Origin: Amycolatopsis palatopharyngis
Lineage (GTDB): Bacteria > Actinomycetota > Actinomycetes > Mycobacteriales > Pseudonocardiaceae
DNA length: 60,045 nucleotides
Direction: 5' to 3'
Assembly: GCF_003385185.1 (NCBI RefSeq)
Contig: NZ_PQHZ01000040.1
Coordinates: 1 to 60,045, forward strand
The stretch's first letter is position 1; every line of letters starts with the position of its first letter. The translations under genes and the position numbers were made by a program. Below are positions 57,667 through 60,045 of the stretch, piece by piece. The notes below the pieces were generated by a model that made no database searches, was not told where the DNA came from, and saw only the letters and a program-made list of their open reading frames with translations.

Positions 57667-59817
57667 TCAGGCTGGGGCGACGTCTACGGGGATGCCGTTG
57701 AGTACGGCAGTGCCGGTGAGGGCGTCGAGGAGTTCGTCGTCGGCCACCACATTCGTGTTGACCCCGGCGTGCGCCCGAGCCACGGCCGTGCGCGTCCCGT
57801 CCACGTCGTGACCCCACCCGTGGGGAATGCTGATCACGCCGGGCCGGATCGTGTCGGTCAGTTCCACCGGCAGCTCGACCTTCCCGTGTTTACCGGTGAC
57901 CACGGCCAACTCGCCGTCGGTCAGGCCGAGCCGTGCCGCGTCGGCCGGATGCACCTGAGCGGTGCAACGGTTACTGCCACGCACCAGCGCCTCGACGTTG
58001 TGCATCCACGAGTTGTTCGAACTCAGATGTCGCCTGCCGATGAGCACCAGCCGCTCGTCTGGCACCGATGTGAGTTCGGCGCGCAACCGGGGCACGTCCG
58101 ACGTCAGCTCCGGTGGGGCCAGCTCGATGTGACCGCTGGCGGTGCCGAGCACGTCCGGCACCCGTGGACACAGCGGGCCGAGATCGACACCGTGCGGCGC
58201 CGCTTCGAGGTCGGCGAGGGTCAGCTCGTACGGTCCGGCCCGCAGCATCAGATCGAGCAGCCGTTCCGGGCCGGTTCGCCCACCGGCGAGGGCCGGATCC
58301 AGGCCACCGCGCCGCGCGACATCCGCCGCCACGAAATCGTCCAGCCCCGCCACATCGGCATCCGGGCCCTGGCCGGTGACGATGCCGGTCAGGCGCAGCA
58401 TCGTCTCCCACTCCTGCGGCATGTCCGACGGCAGCACGGCGGGACTCCAGTTGGCCACATTACGGACCGCGAGCTGATAGAGCGCGATGTCGTAGTGCGG
58501 GCGTTGCAACGGACTCGGCCCGGGCAGGATGACGTCGGCGTGGCGGGTGGTCTCGTTCAGGTAGACGTCCAGGGAGACCATGAAGTCCAAGTCCCCCAAC
58601 GCTTCGGTGAGCCTTCCCGCGTTCGGTGCACTCAGGCACGGGTTGCCGCTGACGGTGAGCAGCGCCCGCACGTGGCCCGGCCCCGGCGTGGTGATCTCGT
58701 CGGCGAGAGTGGCGATCGGAACCTCGCCGAACACCTCGGGCAGACCGCGTACGCGTGTTCGCCATCGGCCCGCCGCGAACGGCCTGCGCCGTCCACCCGA
58801 ATTGGCCTGTCCCGCGGCGGCGAGCGGGAACATCGCGCCGCCGGCACGGTCCAGGTTTCCAGTGAGTACATTGAGGACGTCGACAAGCCAGCTGGTGACC
58901 GTGCCGAATGCCTGAGTCGTCGTGCCGATTCGGCCGTAGACCGCGGCGCGGTCGGCCTCGGCCAGTTCGAGGGCGAGGCGACGGATCTCGGGCGCTTCCA
59001 GTCCGGTCGGCCCGGCCACCGCTTCCGGGGTGAACCCGGCAGCGAGTTCACGCAGCTCGTCCAGCCCGTTGACGTGTCCGGCCAGGCTGCCGAGCGACAC
59101 GCGATTCTCGGCGAACAGCACTTGCACCATCGCGAACAGCAGCAGCGCGTCGGTGCCCGGCCGGATCGCATGGTGTTCGTCGGCCAGTTCCGCCGTTCGG
59201 GTGCGCCGCGGGTCGACGACGATGATTTTGCCGCCCCTGTCCCGAATTCCGCGCAGTCTCCCGCGCACGTCGGGGGCGGTCATCAGGCTTCCGTTGGACA
59301 CCAGCGGATTCGCCCCGAGCACGAGCAGATGCTGGGTGCGGTCGAGGTCGGGAACCGGAATCGAGAAGGGATCACCGAACAGGTAGCCGGACGAGTAGTG
59401 CTTCGGGATCTGGTCCACCGAACCCGCGGTGTAGAAGTTCTTGGTTCCGAGTCCCTTGTAGAGCACGCGGCCGTAAAGGGCGCTCGCCAGGTTGTGCACG
59501 CCGGGATTGCCCGCGTACACGGCCACACTGTCGCGGCCGTGCTCGGCCAGCAGTGGGCTCAGCCGTTTGTCGATCTCGGCGAATGCCTCGTCCCAGGACA
59601 CCTCGACGAACTCGCCACCGCGTTTCACCAGCGGCGCGTGCAGGCGGTCCGGATCGTGATGCAGCGCGCCGAGGGAGGCGCCCTTCGGGCAGATGAAACC
59701 GTGGGAGAAGACGTCCTCGGCGTCTCCGCGCACACCGGTGACTCGGTCGGCTTCGAGGGTGACGGACACCCCGCAGGTCGCTTCGCAGAGTGGGCACGTG
59801 ACGTGTGCTGTCGTCAT
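57667..59817 (-). CDS. Molybdopterin oxidoreductase (bis-MGD, FdhF/BisC-like)
   Basis: A 716-residue enzyme. An N-terminal 4Fe-4S site is formed by Cys 8, 11, 15 and 43 (CPLCEATC then ICPKG). LLVLGANPLVSNGSLMTAPDVRGRLR, a GRIGTTTQAFGT segment and the C-terminal dinucleotide-binding domain with NNSWMHNVEALVRG follow. No twin-arginine signal, so it is cytoplasmic. No electron-transfer subunit or cofactor-maturation gene is adjacent, so its partner is unknown. ATG 59817 starts just before the Cys motif. An operator palindrome lies 14 bases upstream. Confidence 0.88.
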   Translation of the reverse strand: MTTAHVTCPLCEATCGVSVTLEADRVTGVRGDAEDVFSHGFICPKGASLGALHHDPDRLHAPLVKRGGEFVEVSWDEAFAEIDKRLSPLLAEHGRDSVAVYAGNPGVHNLASALYGRVLYKGLGTKNFYTAGSVDQIPKHYSSGYLFGDPFSIPVPDLDRTQHLLVLGANPLVSNGSLMTAPDVRGRLRGIRDRGGKIIVVDPRRTRTAELADEHHAIRPGTDALLLFAMVQVLFAENRVSLGSLAGHVNGLDELRELAAGFTPEAVAGPTGLEAPEIRRLALELAEADRAAVYGRIGTTTQAFGTVTSWLVDVLNVLTGNLDRAGGAMFPLAAAGQANSGGRRRPFAAGRWRTRVRGLPEVFGEVPIATLADEITTPGPGHVRALLTVSGNPCLSAPNAGRLTEALGDLDFMVSLDVYLNETTRHADVILPGPSPLQRPHYDIALYQLAVRNVANWSPAVLPSDMPQEWETMLRLTGIVTGQGPDADVAGLDDFVAADVARRGGLDPALAGGRTGPERLLDLMLRAGPYELTLADLEAAPHGVDLGPLCPRVPDVLGTASGHIELAPPELTSDVPRLRAELTSVPDERLVLIGRRHLSSNNSWMHNVEALVRGSNRCTAQVHPADAARLGLTDGELAVVTGKHGKVELPVELTDTIRPGVISIPHGWGHDVDGTRTAVARAHAGVNTNVVADDELLDALTGTAVLNGIPVDVAPA

Positions 59818-59830
59818 TGAAGCATCGTAT

Positions 59831-59848
59831 ACATACCGAGCGGTATGT
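59831..59848. promoter_or_regulatory. TetR-type operator upstream of molybdoenzyme
   Basis: A perfect 7-bp inverted repeat acatacc-gagc-ggtatgt lies 14-31 bases before the molybdoenzyme ATG. The half-site and spacing are typical of TetR-family operators. No TetR gene is adjacent within the window on the right; one may lie beyond the edge. Confidence 0.7.
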
Positions 59849-59886
59849 CGAGGGCCACGCGAGAACGAGAGCAGAGTGCGGGCAGA

Positions 59887-60015
59887 GGTTGGGGCGTCTG
59901 CAAGTACGCCCAAGCAAGATCCACTAGGCGCTTTTCCGCTACCGAGCCGCGAGGGGTTGGCAGCGGTTATTTACGTATTTGATCTTGCTTGGTGGTACTT
60001 GCAGACCCTCCAACC
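59887..60015. repeat. Long imperfect inverted repeat (35-bp arms)
   Basis: Arms 59887-59921 and 59981-60015 are inverted copies matching at 31 of 35 bases, including an unbroken 12-base block ccaagcaagatc and an 11-base block tctgcaagtac. The 59-base centre has no open frame of note. It could be a miniature inverted-repeat element, a pair of insertion-sequence ends, or a large structured RNA. The right arm ends 30 bases before the window edge. Confidence 0.75.
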
Positions 60016-60045
60016 CCATGTCGGGAGGTGACGGGGGCGGGGTGG

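Noticed and set aside
57628..59820. Plus-strand 730-codon frame opposite the molybdoenzyme
   Set aside because: The minus-strand protein has clear Fe-S and cofactor motifs. The plus-strand frame is His/Arg/Gly-rich without motifs and begins inside a palindromic repeat.

Overview
The window reads as chromosomal DNA of a GC-rich actinobacterium, most likely a member of the Pseudonocardiaceae (Amycolatopsis, Saccharomonospora or Prauserella type; the genus is inference). Grounds: strong third-position GC bias, many GTG starts, start/stop overlaps of the GTGA/ATGA type, XRE-DUF5753 plus DUF397 pairs, an orphan DUF742 protein, an F420 (DDN-type) oxidoreductase, and a dnaK-grpE-dnaJ-hspR operon with HAIR operators. 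No rRNA, CRISPR array, intact transposase or integrase was seen.

Layout. 1-1.65 kb is a degraded integration site: a tRNA-Gly(CCC) whose 3' end is duplicated about 1 kb away, enclosing a single DUF4241 gene, with a broken PP2C-like gene beyond. 1.77-4.56 kb carries an MpaB-type oxygenase, dCTP deaminase and a CAP-domain protein. 4.6-8.9 kb is a TetR-controlled acyl-CoA operon (AidB-like dehydrogenase and two crotonases) with a divergent DDN-like gene. After an orphan DUF742 gene, 9.4-18.9 kb is a catabolic operon: divergent IclR regulator, KDG dehydratase, 2,5-dioxovalerate dehydrogenase, a complete Dpp/Opp-type ABC importer and a TSUP exporter. It should convert a hexarate-derived intermediate into 2-oxoglutarate.

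18.9-22.9 kb is a small accessory stretch: XRE/DUF397, Uma2 nuclease, a Clp-N/HTH regulator with twin palindromic operators, and a secreted HNH nuclease. 22.9-26.3 kb holds the FadF-like iron-sulfur membrane protein with a divergent TetR, and a VapC remnant. 26.3-32.0 kb is a cell-envelope glycan cluster headed by a UDP-sulfoquinovose synthase homologue, with a methyltransferase, GtrA, a membrane-GT2 fusion and an epimerase. 34.0-38.5 kb is the heat-shock operon; clpB at 46.8 kb has its own HAIR box and belongs to the same HspR regulon. Between them lie BCCT and AGCS transporters, a dienelactone hydrolase, a flavohemoprotein and a MarR-MFS efflux pair.

50.7-57.5 kb contains an SDR, pyrE and a striking nine-gene envelope-stress operon: an ECF sigma factor, a zinc-finger anti-sigma fused to an Asp23 domain, three further Asp23/Gls24 proteins, a short related protein, DUF2273, DUF6286 and an AmaP-like anchor. 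The window ends with a molybdopterin oxidoreductase behind a TetR-type operator and a 35-bp imperfect inverted repeat.

A family of perfect or near-perfect palindromes with the invariant core CTTTCCCGGGAAAG occurs eight times in three gene-end clusters (22.8, 49.4 and 57.6 kb). Together with the sigma/Asp23 operon it is the most interesting unexplained structure here.
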